Shown: positions 30,762 to 41,101, numbered from the stretch's first letter. The stretch: DNA of 64,000 bases from a cyanobiont of Ornithocercus magnificus (GCA_007996965.1 BIMP01000001.1:434001-498000), one strand, 5' to 3'. Numbers and translations: made by a program. Notes: generated from the letters alone by a model not told the origin.

Positions 30762-30968
30762 ATGTCTCAATCCAAGCGTGAGCAAGTAGTTAGCCACCTG
30801 CGTTACATTCGCCAGGAACTGCGTGAGATGCATCAAGGTGTGATGGAGGATGGTCTGCTTCCTGAGGCAGGTGAAGTGCGTGGTGTAATGGCTCAGATGG
30901 AAGCGCTGCTGGACCTTCTCGAGGGTAAATCAGGCCGCAAGGCTAAAGTGGAAACTGACGGAGACTGA
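30762..30968 (+). CDS. Conserved small hypothetical protein
   Basis: 68 residues, ATG at 30762. Highly charged and helical (KREQVVSHLRYIRQELREMH, then EALLDLLEGKSGRKAK), no membrane segment, no cysteine. I recognise the pattern as a small protein conserved across marine Synechococcus and Prochlorococcus, without known function. Stands alone between a decayed stretch and ycf20. Confidence 0.7.
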   Translation: MSQSKREQVVSHLRYIRQELREMHQGVMEDGLLPEAGEVRGVMAQMEALLDLLEGKSGRKAKVETDGD

Positions 30969-31223
30969 GTTGAATGGTTTCTTGAGGCAATCTATTCAAG
31001 GCCTGAAGAGTTCTATTCATACTAAGTGTCCATCTCCACTATCTAGATCTGGGCATAATTGCTCAGATTTATGCTGGCATTTTCACGTGCTTTAAGTCCT
31101 AGTTTTATCTTAAGGAGGTAAGTCACCAAGATAGTAGTATAGGCAAAGCATAAGCTAAGGTCTTTTCAGAGCTGCATAATAGTGGCTGGGAAAGTCTAGA
31201 TGCTGACCCTACCCTACCCCGCC

Positions 31224-31562
31224 ATGTCGTACATTCAGCCCACTCGCCTCGAGATATCGCTTGGTCGTCTGTCTGAACGTTTAGAGCGTTGGGCAATAAA
31301 CCCATGGCGGCGCGTATCTCTCCTCCTGATCGCTTTGCTCTTTGCTTTTCTATTGGGTAGTTCAATTGCAGCAGTCAGTGGTGTCCTAGCCTTAATGGAC
31401 CCAATTGCAGCGCTTTTAACCATCTCTATTTGGGAAGTTATGGTACGGATACGACGTTCTTGGCCTCGCTCAACTCCCATAACTATCCCTCGCCAACTAC
31501 TCGACATGGTACGCATTGGTTTGCTATATGGCCTCTTGCTAGAGGGCTTTAAGCAATTTTGA
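31224..31562 (+). CDS. ycf20: Ycf20 / DUF565 family membrane protein
   Basis: 112 residues from ATG 31224 (MSYIQPTRLEISLGRL). Family marks: NPWRRVSLLLIALLFAFLLG, a glycine-serine stretch with two membrane segments (about residues 31-50 and 55-75 of this start), and LLDMVRIGLLYGLLLEGF at the C-terminus. Ycf20 occurs in algal plastids and cyanobacteria and in plants has been linked to thermal dissipation. An in-frame ATG at 31200 would add eight residues. Confidence 0.82.
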   Translation: MSYIQPTRLEISLGRLSERLERWAINPWRRVSLLLIALLFAFLLGSSIAAVSGVLALMDPIAALLTISIWEVMVRIRRSWPRSTPITIPRQLLDMVRIGLLYGLLLEGFKQF

Positions 31563-31691
31563 ATCATCTTACTAGTCTTTATCCGCAACTTGCAGAACAT
31601 ACTCAGACTAGACTATATAAACTTAAGAGCTGCTGTTTATATGAAGTCAACAAAAGCCTGTTAGTCATTGTAGGATTAACAGTTAGCTAGC

Positions 31692-32723
31692 CTAAACCAG
31701 TGTAGATGAGTCTATGGCTGCCATCAGATAAAGCAAGGCCATGCGAATTAGTACGCCGTTTCGCACCTGCTCTCTGACCAGGCAAATGGAGAAGTCTTCC
31801 AGTAACTCCCCAGTCATTTCTACCCCGCGGTTCACTGGTCCGGGGTGAAGCACAGGTATGCTGCCATTGCGGCAAAAGCGCAGCCGTTCGTGACTAAGAC
31901 CATAATCCCGGCAGTAACGCTCGGCAGTACTAAAGCAATGCCGCGCCATGCGTTCATGTTGCAGACGTAGCGTCATCACAGCATCGACTTCAGGAAGACA
32001 GGTATCTAGGTTGCGGCAGATATATACATGACCGCGTTTGGGGATAGGATCATATGGTTGGCCTGGAGGTGGTGCCTCCACAAAATCAGTGAAAGCATCT
32101 GGCAGGAGACTTGGTGGTCCGCATAACACAACGTCAGCACCACATGCAGTGAGTGCCCAGAGATTGGAGCGTGCTACTCTAGAATGGAGTATATCTCCAA
32201 CAATCAGGATACGGCGTCCGCGTAAAACCTCAGGTGACGGACATCTTGGATTGAAGTAATGAGCGAGTGTATAGAGATCTAATAGCCCTTGACTGGGGTG
32301 ACTGTGAAAACCATCACCAGCATTGAGTACAGCCGCAGGTTTACCTACTCGTTCTAATGACTCGGCAAGCTGCTGTGGTACACCAGGAGATTGATGCCGA
32401 ACTACAAATACATCAGTACCCATAGCTGCATAAGTGTAGGCCGTATCTAAGATTGTTTCTCCTTTGCTGAGAGAGCTATTACTAGCAGTGAAACTCTGTA
32501 CTCCTGCTGAGAGGCGCCGTGCTGCTAGCTCAAAGCTACTTCTTGTGCGGGTGCTGGCTTCAAAGAAGAGTGTGGTTACCAAACGTCCCTGCAGGGCGGG
32601 CAGCCTACGGGCTCCGCTAATAGGGAGTGCACGGAAACGGTGTGCTAATTCTAGGACAGAAGCGTAATCTTCCCTAGAAAAAGTTGCTAAATCAAAAACA
32701 TGTCGATGTGACCAGCCACTCAT
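31692..32723 (-). CDS. pyrB: Aspartate carbamoyltransferase catalytic subunit
   Basis: Joins carbamoyl phosphate and aspartate in pyrimidine synthesis. 343 residues, slightly longer than E. coli PyrB. The carbamoyl-phosphate loop is [15 protein letters not shown], followed by [12 protein letters not shown], the RHQSPGVP segment and [10 protein letters not shown], and [10 protein letters not shown] of the aspartate domain. The start overlaps the stop of mpg by four bases (ATGA-type), so mpg and pyrB are cotranslated. Confidence 0.96.
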   Translation of the reverse strand: MSGWSHRHVFDLATFSREDYASVLELAHRFRALPISGARRLPALQGRLVTTLFFEASTRTRSSFELAARRLSAGVQSFTASNSSLSKGETILDTAYTYAAMGTDVFVVRHQSPGVPQQLAESLERVGKPAAVLNAGDGFHSHPSQGLLDLYTLAHYFNPRCPSPEVLRGRRILIVGDILHSRVARSNLWALTACGADVVLCGPPSLLPDAFTDFVEAPPPGQPYDPIPKRGHVYICRNLDTCLPEVDAVMTLRLQHERMARHCFSTAERYCRDYGLSHERLRFCRNGSIPVLHPGPVNRGVEMTGELLEDFSICLVREQVRNGVLIRMALLYLMAAIDSSTLV

Positions 32724-33337
32724 AAAGACGTAGTAGTTACCGGTGCCCAGGCCACAAAGCTTTTAGGCATACTGTCTCCTCGAGCACGGCGACTGACACT
32801 GCGACTAGATTGCAGATACCAGCGCCACGGCAGATCCTGACCACGGCTTATGCCAATACGAGTTGTTGTCACGAGCATAGGGTTACGAGACGTAATCGGC
32901 TGGTATGCTAGCCATAAATTATTTTCCCCCATAACAGACTTACCATCATAAGAACGATCGACACAAAACCTACGAGCGAGGAGACCTGGGCCAGACGCAA
33001 CTCGCTCTGGTTCTCCAGGAAGAGCTACAGATCGCAGCAGCACGCCACTTGCTTGACCAATCTGGCCAGTTACAATATTAATGCAGTGGTGGATGCCATA
33101 ACTCACATAGACATAGAAATAACCAGGCGGGCCAAACAAAGTGGCGTTTCGCGTTGAGCGTCGCCTGTAGCCATGGCAAGCCGGCTCAGATTGCGAGTAA
33201 GCCTCTGTCTCTACAATGACGCCCCAGAGAAGGTGATTGCTTGGCAACCGCTTAACAAGCAAACAACCTATGAGTTCTGGTGCCACTACTTCTGCTGGGC
33301 GACAAAAGAAGCCTGGAAAGAAACTCTGCGTTGGCAT
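32720..33337 (-). CDS. mpg: DNA-3-methyladenine glycosylase (AAG/MPG family)
   Basis: Base-excision enzyme that removes alkylated purines. 205 residues of the PF02245 fold: [13 protein letters not shown], the catalytic Glu region [35 protein letters not shown] and the GPGLLARRF segment. Overlaps pyrB by four bases. The start codon region overlaps, in the opposite strand, the open upstream part of the transporter gene that begins at 33445. Confidence 0.93.
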   Translation of the reverse strand: MPTQSFFPGFFCRPAEVVAPELIGCLLVKRLPSNHLLWGVIVETEAYSQSEPACHGYRRRSTRNATLFGPPGYFYVYVSYGIHHCINIVTGQIGQASGVLLRSVALPGEPERVASGPGLLARRFCVDRSYDGKSVMGENNLWLAYQPITSRNPMLVTTTRIGISRGQDLPWRWYLQSSRSVSRRARGDSMPKSFVAWAPVTTTSL

Positions 33338-33444
33338 GGTTGTTTAGTCAGATTGACAGCACCTTGTTGCCAGGATCAGTTGGTTTACGAACAACCAGTC
33401 TGCCTAGCTTACCTGTGTTAGGTATCTTAGTCCGTTGCTGTGCC

Positions 33445-34170
33445 ATGGTTTTTATTTCTCCTACACCAGTACATCTCGAGGAAAGGCGAAACCTAACGTT
33501 CCTTGTGCTTACTGGATTGTTCTTAGGAACACTCAGTATGCTGAATGTTCTTGGTCTAACACGCTTCCTGAAGCTAGGAGAAATCTTCAGCTGGCCAATT
33601 GTGGTAGCTGTGGGTGCTCTTCCCTACCCAGTCACTTTTCTTTGTACTGACCTTATTAGCGAACTATGGGGCGAGAGACGAGCCTCCCAGGTTGTTTGGG
33701 TTGGCCTTTTACTTAATGGCTGGATAACTCTCATTCTATGGCTAGGAGGTATCTTGCCAGCTATGCCTGGACGGTCAAGTCAGACTTTTTATGAGATTCA
33801 GCAGCTAGCATTTGGCTCGGTAGGCGCGTCAATGGCAGCATATCTCACTGCCCAGTTCATCGACGTCAGACTATTCCATTTCTGGAAACGTCTCACTAAG
33901 GGCAAAGCCTTGTGGTTACGTAACAATGGCTCAACTCTCATTAGTCAACTTATCGACACTACTGCAGTTGTACTGATCAGTCACTTCGCTACCCATGTAC
34001 TGCCGATATATGCTGAAAAACCCGTGCTTACGCAGCTACTGTCCTTCATCGCTGGTGGCTATTTATTTAAAGTCCTGGCTGCTCTGGTAGATACTTTGCC
34101 TTTCTACATTTTAACAGCTTGGCTGCGACACTGGCTACAAATACCCGTAGAAGGCACTGAGGCCAGTTAA
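33445..34170 (+). CDS. Queuosine precursor transporter (YhhQ/VUT family)
   Basis: Integral membrane protein of 241 residues from ATG 33445 (MVFISPTPVHLEERRNLTF). Six hydrophobic segments and the VUT signatures YPVTFLCTDLISELWGERRA and STLISQLIDTTAVVLI identify the COG1738/PF02592 family, whose E. coli member imports queuosine precursors. The frame stays open to 33280 but those 55 codons lie antisense to mpg and look non-biological. Confidence 0.85.
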   Translation: MVFISPTPVHLEERRNLTFLVLTGLFLGTLSMLNVLGLTRFLKLGEIFSWPIVVAVGALPYPVTFLCTDLISELWGERRASQVVWVGLLLNGWITLILWLGGILPAMPGRSSQTFYEIQQLAFGSVGASMAAYLTAQFIDVRLFHFWKRLTKGKALWLRNNGSTLISQLIDTTAVVLISHFATHVLPIYAEKPVLTQLLSFIAGGYLFKVLAALVDTLPFYILTAWLRHWLQIPVEGTEAS

Positions 34171-34251
34171 TGGCCTAGTAATTAATGTCAGCGAACCACA
34201 ACAACGGAATATACCAGCTCGTGGCAGAATGGGGAAAACGAAATGTTGTGA

Positions 34252-34395
34252 ATGGATGCTGCTCTTACAGGTTTCAACCTTGGCACAGTGTTGCTATTCA
34301 GCTCAAGCTTATTTGTGCTAGCCACTCTTCATTTTGGCACCCGTGGTGGCTATTACGACACTGACCACTACAATGGAAATGGTACTGCGCACTAA
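34252..34395 (+). CDS. 47-residue single-span membrane peptide
   Basis: ATG 34252 to TAA 34395. Sequence runs MDAALTGFNLGTVLLFSSSL, then FVLATLHFGTRGG and a polar end YYDTDHYNGNGTAH. One clear membrane helix (about 10-27) and a glycine-rich hydrophilic tail, the shape of small thylakoid subunits. No family name can be given. It fills the gap between the transporter and the creatininase gene, same strand, 27 bases before the latter's start. Confidence 0.6.
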   Translation: MDAALTGFNLGTVLLFSSSLFVLATLHFGTRGGYYDTDHYNGNGTAH

Positions 34396-34422
34396 GCTTG
34401 ATCCTTAAAAAACATCGTAGAA

Positions 34423-35220
34423 GTGTCTGTGGTAGCTGAACTAGATCTAGCAGAAGCTGAGAGTGTCAAAGAGATACAACTCGCGTTTCGCAGCTGGCCC
34501 GAGGTAGAAAATTACCTAACTCGCTCTAAAGGTATCATACTGCCCATCGGCTCAACTGAGCAACACGGACCTACTGGTGCAATAGGCACAGATGCCCTTA
34601 CGGCAGAAACGGTTGCTTTGGAGGTTGGACGGCGTACAGGAGTTCTGGTAACTCCTGTACAGTGCTTTGGTATGGCTGAGCACCATCTTGGGTTTGCAGG
34701 CACGATGAGCTTACAGCCTGCTACCCTAATGTTGGTTTTGCACGACTTAGTAATTTCTCTAGCTAGCCATGGCTTTGAACGCATCTACGTGGTTAATGGC
34801 CATGGCGGCAATATTGCCACAGCTAAAGCTGCCTTTGCACAAGCCTATGGTACAGCACGTACTCGTAAGCTCACTGTGGCCCCGCAGCTACGATGTAAGT
34901 TGAGCAACTGGTTCATGGTGACTCCAGTGATGCGTCGGACTTGGGAGCTCTACGGCAATCGTGAAGGCAGCCATGCCACTCCTAGTGAAATTGCCATGAC
35001 ATTGCACATCGAGCCTAGCCTACTCAAACTACAGCGTTCCTTACCAGAACCATCTCCAGCAGGACCAATTCACGGCCCTGAAGACTTCCGTGCTCGCTAT
35101 CCAGATGGACGCATGGGTTCTCATCCCTCGCTAGCCCGGCCAGAGCATGGTGCAGAGTTAATTGGTACTGCTGCTACTGCTCTGAGTGAGGATCTACGCA
35201 AATTTCTTACTGCCCCATAG
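34423..35220 (+). CDS. Creatininase family amidohydrolase
   Basis: 265 residues, GTG start at 34423. Metal ligands of the creatininase fold (PF02633) appear in [19 protein letters not shown] (Glu, His, Asp) and [12 protein letters not shown] (His), and the later Glu in [12 protein letters not shown]. The family also includes enzymes of formamidopyrimidine and mycofactocin type, so the name does not mean creatinine is the substrate. Five bases before gatC, probably one transcript. Confidence 0.85.
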   Translation: MSVVAELDLAEAESVKEIQLAFRSWPEVENYLTRSKGIILPIGSTEQHGPTGAIGTDALTAETVALEVGRRTGVLVTPVQCFGMAEHHLGFAGTMSLQPATLMLVLHDLVISLASHGFERIYVVNGHGGNIATAKAAFAQAYGTARTRKLTVAPQLRCKLSNWFMVTPVMRRTWELYGNREGSHATPSEIAMTLHIEPSLLKLQRSLPEPSPAGPIHGPEDFRARYPDGRMGSHPSLARPEHGAELIGTAATALSEDLRKFLTAP

Positions 35221-35225
35221 ACCTG

Positions 35226-35516
35226 ATGATCAGTAACGACGATGTCCGCAAGGTAGCACAACTAGCTAACCTGGACCTACCAGAGAATCAGATTACTACT
35301 TACACAACACAGCTAGAACGTATTCTTGACTATGTAGACCAACTCCAGCGTATAGACACTCAAGGCGTACCGCCTACAACTAGGGCAGTCGAAGTAACTA
35401 ATATAACCCGTGATGACAGTATTGTATCTACAACATCTCGTGAGGAACTTCTCAACCAAGCTCCCCAGCGAGAAGGTGATTTCTACCGTGTGCCTCGCAT
35501 TATCATTGGTTATTAA
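35226..35516 (+). CDS. gatC: Glutamyl-tRNA(Gln) amidotransferase subunit C
   Basis: 96-residue GatC, the small belt subunit of the GatCAB complex that turns Glu-tRNA(Gln) into Gln-tRNA(Gln), needed because cyanobacteria lack glutaminyl-tRNA synthetase. Typical text: [33 protein letters not shown] and FYRVPRII at the end. Overlaps the 3' end of convergent crtR by four bases. Confidence 0.94.
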   Translation: MISNDDVRKVAQLANLDLPENQITTYTTQLERILDYVDQLQRIDTQGVPPTTRAVEVTNITRDDSIVSTTSREELLNQAPQREGDFYRVPRIIIGY

Positions 35517-36541
35517 GTTAGATCGTGATGAATCCGATCGCTACGGCGTGCTGGTGTCACTGCTGTCTGCTGAAGAAGTTGTAACCAGCCACGACGCCAG
35601 CATCGAAATGGCATTATCTTAGCCAATAAGCGCATCCTGCTTTGATGTAGATTGTGGCTTCGGAGGCCTAGAAAGATATCGTAAAGAAAATTGAGCCCGT
35701 CAGAACGTGTCTCGAAAATACCAAGCCTTTGAGGTGAACCTTGAGCATCAAGCAGGTGTTTAGTAGCTTCGTACGCAGGTTTATATTCAAACCAGGGAAT
35801 TGATGGCCAAAGATGGTGAATCAAATGATAATTTTGCCCCATAATTAAGCAGTTCATTGTACGTCCGGGATAAACACGTGAGTTGTGCCATCTGTGACGG
35901 GTGTTAAATGGACGGTGTGGTAAGTAGTCAAAAAATATGCCGAGAGTAACACCAACCATCAATGCTGATGCAAACCAACAGTTGAAGATAAAGGGGAGAA
36001 AATCATACTGAAGTGCGGCAATTATAATCAAAACAAAGATAGTTCGCTCTAGTCCCCACTGCATCAGTTCCCAACGACGCCAGAGGCGTCGTTGGAAGAA
36101 GAACCACTCGTGGTAGAAAAAGCGTGGGGCAATCAGCCAAAGTGGCCCAAAAGTGCTGACAATATGATCAGGGTCACGATGGGGGTCATTAACGTAGGCA
36201 TGATGCTGTAGGTGTACCCGTTTGAAAACTGGGAAGCTAAACCCAAGTAGCAAAGCTGATCCATGCCCCATAAGCTGGTTTACCCATGCAGTGGGATGAG
36301 CAGCCCCATGGCAAGCATCGTGTATCACGGTGCCTTCGAGGTGTAGCGAAAGGAATCCCAGGACCAACAGAAGTGGTAAAGGCCAGCAACCGAAAAACCA
36401 ACCCCAAGCTGCAAGGCCTGCAAGCAAGTAACCAACAAGGAATAGGCCAACCGTCAGGTTGAGTGGACGAGGAGGGTCCAAGAACTCTCTTGGAACCGAA
36501 GTTGACTGGCTGATGGACGTAGCAGTGGATGGAGTTGTCAC
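35513..36541 (-). CDS. crtR: Beta-carotene hydroxylase CrtR
   Basis: Di-iron membrane hydroxylase that makes zeaxanthin, the main photoprotective carotenoid of these cells. 342 residues of the fatty-acid-desaturase superfamily with the His motifs HDACH (74-78), HLQHH (110-114) and HLIHH (239-243) in the expected order, and about four membrane spans. Ends four bases into gatC on the other strand. Start at ATG 36541. Confidence 0.92.
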   Translation of the reverse strand: MTTPSTATSISQSTSVPREFLDPPRPLNLTVGLFLVGYLLAGLAAWGWFFGCWPLPLLLVLGFLSLHLEGTVIHDACHGAAHPTAWVNQLMGHGSALLLGFSFPVFKRVHLQHHAYVNDPHRDPDHIVSTFGPLWLIAPRFFYHEWFFFQRRLWRRWELMQWGLERTIFVLIIIAALQYDFLPFIFNCWFASALMVGVTLGIFFDYLPHRPFNTRHRWHNSRVYPGRTMNCLIMGQNYHLIHHLWPSIPWFEYKPAYEATKHLLDAQGSPQRLGIFETRSDGLNFLYDIFLGLRSHNLHQSRMRLLAKIMPFRCWRRGWLQLLQQTAVTPARRSDRIHHDLT

Positions 36542-36593
36542 CTGTACCTAAATGGCTTCCCAAGGAAGTTCCATGAAGCTAGGCCGTTAGAAA

Positions 36594-36675
36594 TGCCCAT
36601 CGGGGGACTTGAACCCCCACGACCGAAGCCACCGGTACCTAAAACCGGCGCGTCTACCAATTCCGCCAGATGGGC
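36594..36675 (-). tRNA. tRNA-Leu (anticodon UAG)
   Basis: 82 bases, class II tRNA with a long variable arm. On the minus strand: acceptor GCCCATC pairs with GATGGGC, discriminator A at 36594; anticodon stem CCGGT/ACCGG with loop TTTAGGT, anticodon TAG, reading CUA and CUG-type leucine codons. T arm with GGTTCAAGT. CCA not encoded. Reading frames over this site are shadows. Confidence 0.95.
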
Positions 36676-36703
36676 TCTACTCAACTCTAAGCATCGTCGC
36701 AGA

Positions 36704-37204
36704 ATGAACTTACGTCGCATGAATACCATGCTGGCTACGCTCACTGGCGAAGTTTGCCTACTAGTTGGGCTAGCAACCTTGATTTTGCCACTAGTAATCA
36801 CAGAGTTGAGCCGCCCACGCGATAGCCTCTGGGGAGCTTTAGTTCTGGCACTAGGACTTGTGTTGATCACCAGCAGTGACCGCTTAAGAGGAGCGCCGAT
36901 GCTGGGAGTAGTCTGTACAGATCTGCTGATTGGACGTCTAGCTGTCGAAGTAGGTCAGGGCCGTTGGCAACAGCTTAGCTCCAAGGAACGACAGCGGCTA
37001 CGTTCGCGTGAACGTTGGATAACGGTAGTCGTTCAGCTGAGGGTTGCTTTATCCGCTCTGGCTAGAGCTACAGTTGTCGCTAGCGCTGCAGTGCAATCAA
37101 TGATACATAACTCTAGCAGCGGCAAGCTATGGGTGCGTCCAGAACAGGAAGCCACAAAATCAGACATAACAGAGGCAGTTTCCACGGAATCCAGCAAGGA
37201 CTGA
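36704..37204 (+). CDS. Conserved hypothetical membrane protein upstream of ileS
   Basis: 166 residues from ATG 36704; ATG at 36719 or 36728 are alternatives. Two hydrophobic segments early (LLVGLATLILPLVI and LWGALVLALGLVLI), then a soluble, arginine-rich helical part LSSKERQRLRSRERW and a weak third hydrophobic stretch. I recognise it only as a protein carried next to ileS in picocyanobacteria; no function. The frame is open further upstream across tRNA-Leu, which is not coding. Confidence 0.65.
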   Translation: MNLRRMNTMLATLTGEVCLLVGLATLILPLVITELSRPRDSLWGALVLALGLVLITSSDRLRGAPMLGVVCTDLLIGRLAVEVGQGRWQQLSSKERQRLRSRERWITVVVQLRVALSALARATVVASAAVQSMIHNSSSGKLWVRPEQEATKSDITEAVSTESSKD

Positions 37205-37232
37205 TAATTTCTGCTGCTGCTGTGCTGCCAGC

Positions 37233-40139
37233 GTGAGTCCAATGTCGCAACAGAATTACGGAGACCAAACCTCTTACAAGGAGACACTTAATCTGCCGCA
37301 GACAAGTTTCAGTATGCGCGCAAATGCCGCCCAGCGCGAGCTCAAACTTCAAGAGCTTTGGCGCGAGAGGAACATCGATTTACAACTAGGCCTAGAAAAT
37401 AGCGGTCCTACATTTACACTTCATGATGGCCCTCCCTATGCAAATGGCCCGCTTCATATGGGCCATGTCCTTAACAAAGTACTTAAGGATATCATCAATA
37501 AATATCAGATTCTTAGGGGGCGACAGGTACGCTTTATACCCGGCTGGGATTGCCACGGTTTGCCAATCGAATTGAAGGTTATACAAGATTTAGAGCAGAA
37601 GCAACGTCAGGGGCTAACCTCACTAGAACTGCGTCACAAGGCTGCTAGTTATGCCCATAAACAGGCCGACAGCCAAATGGCTAGTTTCCGCCGTTTAGGG
37701 GTCTGGGGTGATTGGGGACAGCGCTATCTTACACTCCAAAAAACTTACGAGGCAGCACAGATCGGTGTCTTCGGCACCATGGTAATGAAGGGCCACATCT
37801 ACCGGGGGCTTAGGCCAGTGCATTGGAGTCCTAGCTCACGCACTGCGCTTGCTGAAGCAGAATTAGAATACCCTGATGGTCACACTAGTCCTAGTGTGTA
37901 TGTCACCTTCCCGGTGGTTAAGCTAACTAATCAGCTCCGGCAGATACTCGTGGGAAAGAGTTTACACTTACCAGAAGATGGAAATGCACTCGCAAAAATC
38001 CTGAAAATTGTTATCTGGACCACAACTCCATGGACCCTGCCAGCTAACCTGGCAATATCAGTGAATGCACATCTCGATTATTCTCTATCTGAAACTGGTG
38101 ATGGTCAGCTGCTAATTGTGGCTACCAAACTTCTAGAGGTACTGCGTAAAACGCTCAAACTTTCGCTAGTAGCAAGAGCTCTCGTACGTGGCGAGCAGCT
38201 TGTTGGACTAAAATATGGGCATCCTTTGTTGGAACGTATTAGCCCTGTAATAGTTGGTGGCGACTACATTAACACTGAGTCAGGTACGGGCTTAGTGCAC
38301 ACAGCTCCTGGACACGGAATCGATGACTTCAACACTGGGCGTCGTTACGGGTTGCCGGTACTTTGCCCCGTTGATGATGCAGGGATACTGACTGCTGAAG
38401 CTGGGCCCTTCGCAGGCCTAAATGTTTTAACAGATGCTAATCCTGTCATTATTGAGGCTCTCAATACTGCCGGAGCTCTGCTGCACCAGGAGGCTTACAG
38501 ACATCGCTATCCTTATGACTGGCGTACAAACAGGCCAACAATTTTTCGTGCTACTGAACAGTGGTTTGCCTCTGTAGATAGCTTCCGTGATCAGGCAATC
38601 GAGGCTATAAGCAAAGTAGACTGGCTACCAAATTCGGGTCGGAAACGTATCGAGACAATGGTACGTGAGCGAGGTGACTGGTGTATCTCCCGGCAACGTG
38701 CTTGGGGGCTGCCAATTCCCGTATTTTATGAGCGGACCACTGGCGAGATATTACTCAACGCCGAGACTATTAATCACATCCAGGCATTAATTGCTAAACA
38801 CGGCACTGATATTTGGTGGGAGCAAGATGAATCCAATCTGCTGCCGCCAGCCTATATTGCTGAAGCTGCACGCTGGCTTAAGGGCACTGATACAATGGAT
38901 GTCTGGTTTGACTCGGGCTCAAGTTGGGCAGCTGTGGTACAGCGGCAGGACAACCTAGTATGGCCAGCTGATTTATATCTTGAAGGTTCTGATCAGCACC
39001 GAGGTTGGTTTCAGTCTTCTTTACTAACCTCAGTTGCAGTGCATGGACAAGCTCCCTATCGCAGAGTTCTTACCCATGGGTTTGTTCTTGATGAAAAGGG
39101 ACGTAAAATGAGTAAATCGCTTGGGAATATCATTAATCCAGAGGTGATCATCAATGGTGGTCGTAATCAAAAGCAAGATCCACCTTATGGTGCTGATGTA
39201 TTGCGTCTCTGGGTGAGCTCTGTTGATTACTCCACAGATGTTCAAATCGGACCAGGTATCCTCCAACAGATGGCCGATGTTTATAGAAAAGTACGTAACA
39301 CAGCCCGCTACTTGCTAGGCAACCTGTATGACTTTGACCCATCTCAGCATGCAGTTGCCATAAGTGAGCTGCCACTGCTGGATCGCTGGATGCTACAACA
39401 AGCAGCTGAGATTACCGATGGGATTTCTATTGCATTCGACAGGTTCCAGTTCTGCCGTTTCTTTCAGCTGTTACAGGGATTCTGTGTTGTTGATCTCTCA
39501 AGTTTCTACCTCGATATTGCTAAAGACAGGCTCTACATTAGTGGGGCAAATGATTACCGTCGTCGTAGTTGCCAGACTGTGATATCGCTAATCGCTGAGC
39601 ACTTAGCTGGTCTAATCGCGCCTGTACTGTGTCATATGGCTGAAGACATATGGCAGAATATACCTTACCCCATTCGTGAGACTTCGGTGTTTCGTCGTGG
39701 GTGGCCCTTAGTACCTGATAGCTGGCGTGATGACAGTTTGACTCAGCCAGTACGTCAACTTCGCACGTTAAGAGCAGAGGTCAACCGTGCTCTTGAAGAC
39801 TGTCGCAGCCGACAAGAGTTAGGTGCTTCACTTGAGGCAGCTGTGCGGGTCGAGGTGCACGATGTTTTTCTACAACAAGGGCTTGACTGGCTAATCCAAG
39901 AAGGCAATCCTGAGGTGGATAGTCTAAAAGATTGGTTGCTAGTCTCCCAACTGCAACTCGGTGGAGAACCTTGGGCAGAGCTGCTTGCCAACCAGAGTAG
40001 TGAACTGGCAACAATCGAGATAGCAACAGCACGTGGCAGAAGATGTGATCGTTGCTGGCATTACGAGCATAGTGTCGGCTCTCACTCAGACTACTTAGCC
40101 TTGTGCAGACGCTGTGTTGATATTCTCAAACTTTACTGA
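37233..40139 (+). CDS. ileS: Isoleucyl-tRNA synthetase
   Basis: Class I synthetase, 968 residues. ATP-binding HMGH in the HIGH position (PYANGPLHMGHVLNK), editing domain with WTTTPWTLPANLA, KMSKS (DEKGRKMSKSLGN) and the C-terminal zinc site CDRCW plus CRRC that marks the bacterial type sensitive to mupirocin. GTG start at 37233 or ATG at 37242. Stop lies 17 bases from the convergent small gene at 40157. Confidence 0.97.
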   Translation: MSPMSQQNYGDQTSYKETLNLPQTSFSMRANAAQRELKLQELWRERNIDLQLGLENSGPTFTLHDGPPYANGPLHMGHVLNKVLKDIINKYQILRGRQVRFIPGWDCHGLPIELKVIQDLEQKQRQGLTSLELRHKAASYAHKQADSQMASFRRLGVWGDWGQRYLTLQKTYEAAQIGVFGTMVMKGHIYRGLRPVHWSPSSRTALAEAELEYPDGHTSPSVYVTFPVVKLTNQLRQILVGKSLHLPEDGNALAKILKIVIWTTTPWTLPANLAISVNAHLDYSLSETGDGQLLIVATKLLEVLRKTLKLSLVARALVRGEQLVGLKYGHPLLERISPVIVGGDYINTESGTGLVHTAPGHGIDDFNTGRRYGLPVLCPVDDAGILTAEAGPFAGLNVLTDANPVIIEALNTAGALLHQEAYRHRYPYDWRTNRPTIFRATEQWFASVDSFRDQAIEAISKVDWLPNSGRKRIETMVRERGDWCISRQRAWGLPIPVFYERTTGEILLNAETINHIQALIAKHGTDIWWEQDESNLLPPAYIAEAARWLKGTDTMDVWFDSGSSWAAVVQRQDNLVWPADLYLEGSDQHRGWFQSSLLTSVAVHGQAPYRRVLTHGFVLDEKGRKMSKSLGNIINPEVIINGGRNQKQDPPYGADVLRLWVSSVDYSTDVQIGPGILQQMADVYRKVRNTARYLLGNLYDFDPSQHAVAISELPLLDRWMLQQAAEITDGISIAFDRFQFCRFFQLLQGFCVVDLSSFYLDIAKDRLYISGANDYRRRSCQTVISLIAEHLAGLIAPVLCHMAEDIWQNIPYPIRETSVFRRGWPLVPDSWRDDSLTQPVRQLRTLRAEVNRALEDCRSRQELGASLEAAVRVEVHDVFLQQGLDWLIQEGNPEVDSLKDWLLVSQLQLGGEPWAELLANQSSELATIEIATARGRRCDRCWHYEHSVGSHSDYLALCRRCVDILKLY

Positions 40140-40156
40140 CTTTCTTTAAAGCTTTG

Positions 40157-40486
40157 TTAAGGGCTAGGTTGCCCTGACCAGATTTCTGGTCTTAGTAGTT
40201 GCTCTGGCGTTATCCCTTGTAGAAGAACTTCTTCATCTTTGGCTAGTAGCGGTCCCTTTAGAAGATCACCGTGGTTGATCTGCGCACCCTCAGGCAGTAC
40301 GGAGCAGTCTGGGTCCGTCGTAGTAGGGTGTGTTGTACTACTACTAAAGCCACGGAAAATTAAAATCTCGAGAGGTGTATCGCCAACACTCCCACGTAGA
40401 CGTAGAACTCGGTCAGGGTAGTCCTTACTGAGCTCTTCAAGGAGACTCAGTAGTTTGTCTGGCATCATAGAGCTTCTCACTTCCAC
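40157..40486 (-). CDS. Conserved hypothetical protein (possibly DUF7734)
   Basis: 109 residues; ATG at 40465 (MPDKLLSLLEELSK) is a plausible later start, giving 102. Soluble, with LEILIFRGFSSSTTHPT, VLPEGAQI and LLKGPL segments. I believe this is the cyanobacterial and plant family DUF7734, but I am not certain. Starts three bases after the stop of the DUF3177 gene on the same strand, so the two form a pair. Confidence 0.6.
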   Translation of the reverse strand: MEVRSSMMPDKLLSLLEELSKDYPDRVLRLRGSVGDTPLEILIFRGFSSSTTHPTTTDPDCSVLPEGAQINHGDLLKGPLLAKDEEVLLQGITPEQLLRPEIWSGQPSP

Positions 40487-40489
40487 AAC

Positions 40490-41101
40490 TTAAAATTCTC
40501 CGGCAACACGACCTTGACGAGGTAAGCGGATTAACAACCAATGCACCAGTGTAGCTGTATATATGATTAAAGATACATAGCCCATAAAAGCAGCAATGGC
40601 GCGGGTCCACTCGCCGCCAAAGACGAGGCTGAATGTTTGCTCAGCAACTTGATGTAGCCACTGAGGTACCTGCAGCCAGACTCGGCACTTATTGCTATTA
40701 ACATCATTAAGACAAGGCAAAGCAAAAACTGCCATCGCAGCAGAGAGCATGCAGAATCCACTGAGCATCCAGCGCCAAAAACGTACTGTGAAGGGCAATG
40801 GGCGCCAAGGAGGCAAGTCTGCAAGCTCTTCGTTGATGTCAACCCAGAACCAGACTGAGGATACCATTAGGCATGGTGCCATGAAAGCTGTGAGGAACCC
40901 AAGTGGACGAGCATTAGTTAGCAGGAGCATGCTGATGGCCATCAAGCTCGCAACCTTCCAGTAGATGGTAAGCAGTCGTACAAGGGAGCCTTCCCGCCGG
41001 ATAACTGCCCAAATAAGGAGTATGAGGGGTAAGCCTAAGGCAACGGTCGCTGCCATCCGATAAGCAAGCCACACTAGCGTGGTATAGGAAAACAAGAGCA
41101 C
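40490..41101 (-). CDS. DUF3177 family membrane protein
   Basis: 203 residues with about five hydrophobic helices (for example VALGLPLILLIWAVI, VASLMAISMLLLT, MLSGFCMLSAAMAVFALP and YVSLIIYTATLVHWLLI). Looks like the cyanobacterial DUF3177 family, identified by RPLGFLTAFMAPCL and the central WVDINEELADLP. Function unknown. Upstream partner of the small gene at 40157, divergent from the FIST gene at 41159. Confidence 0.7.
   Translation of the reverse strand: MLLFSYTTLVWLAYRMAATVALGLPLILLIWAVIRREGSLVRLLTIYWKVASLMAISMLLLTNARPLGFLTAFMAPCLMVSSVWFWVDINEELADLPPWRPLPFTVRFWRWMLSGFCMLSAAMAVFALPCLNDVNSNKCRVWLQVPQWLHQVAEQTFSLVFGGEWTRAIAAFMGYVSLIIYTATLVHWLLIRLPRQGRVAGEF

Noticed and set aside
33280-33444. 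55-codon N-terminal extension of the queuosine-precursor transporter
   Set aside because: Lies antisense to the start of mpg and carries no family similarity; ATG 33445 starts the recognisable protein.
36593-36703. Open frame across tRNA-Leu joined to the protein at 36704
   Set aside because: The tRNA cloverleaf is complete and the coding character begins only after it.
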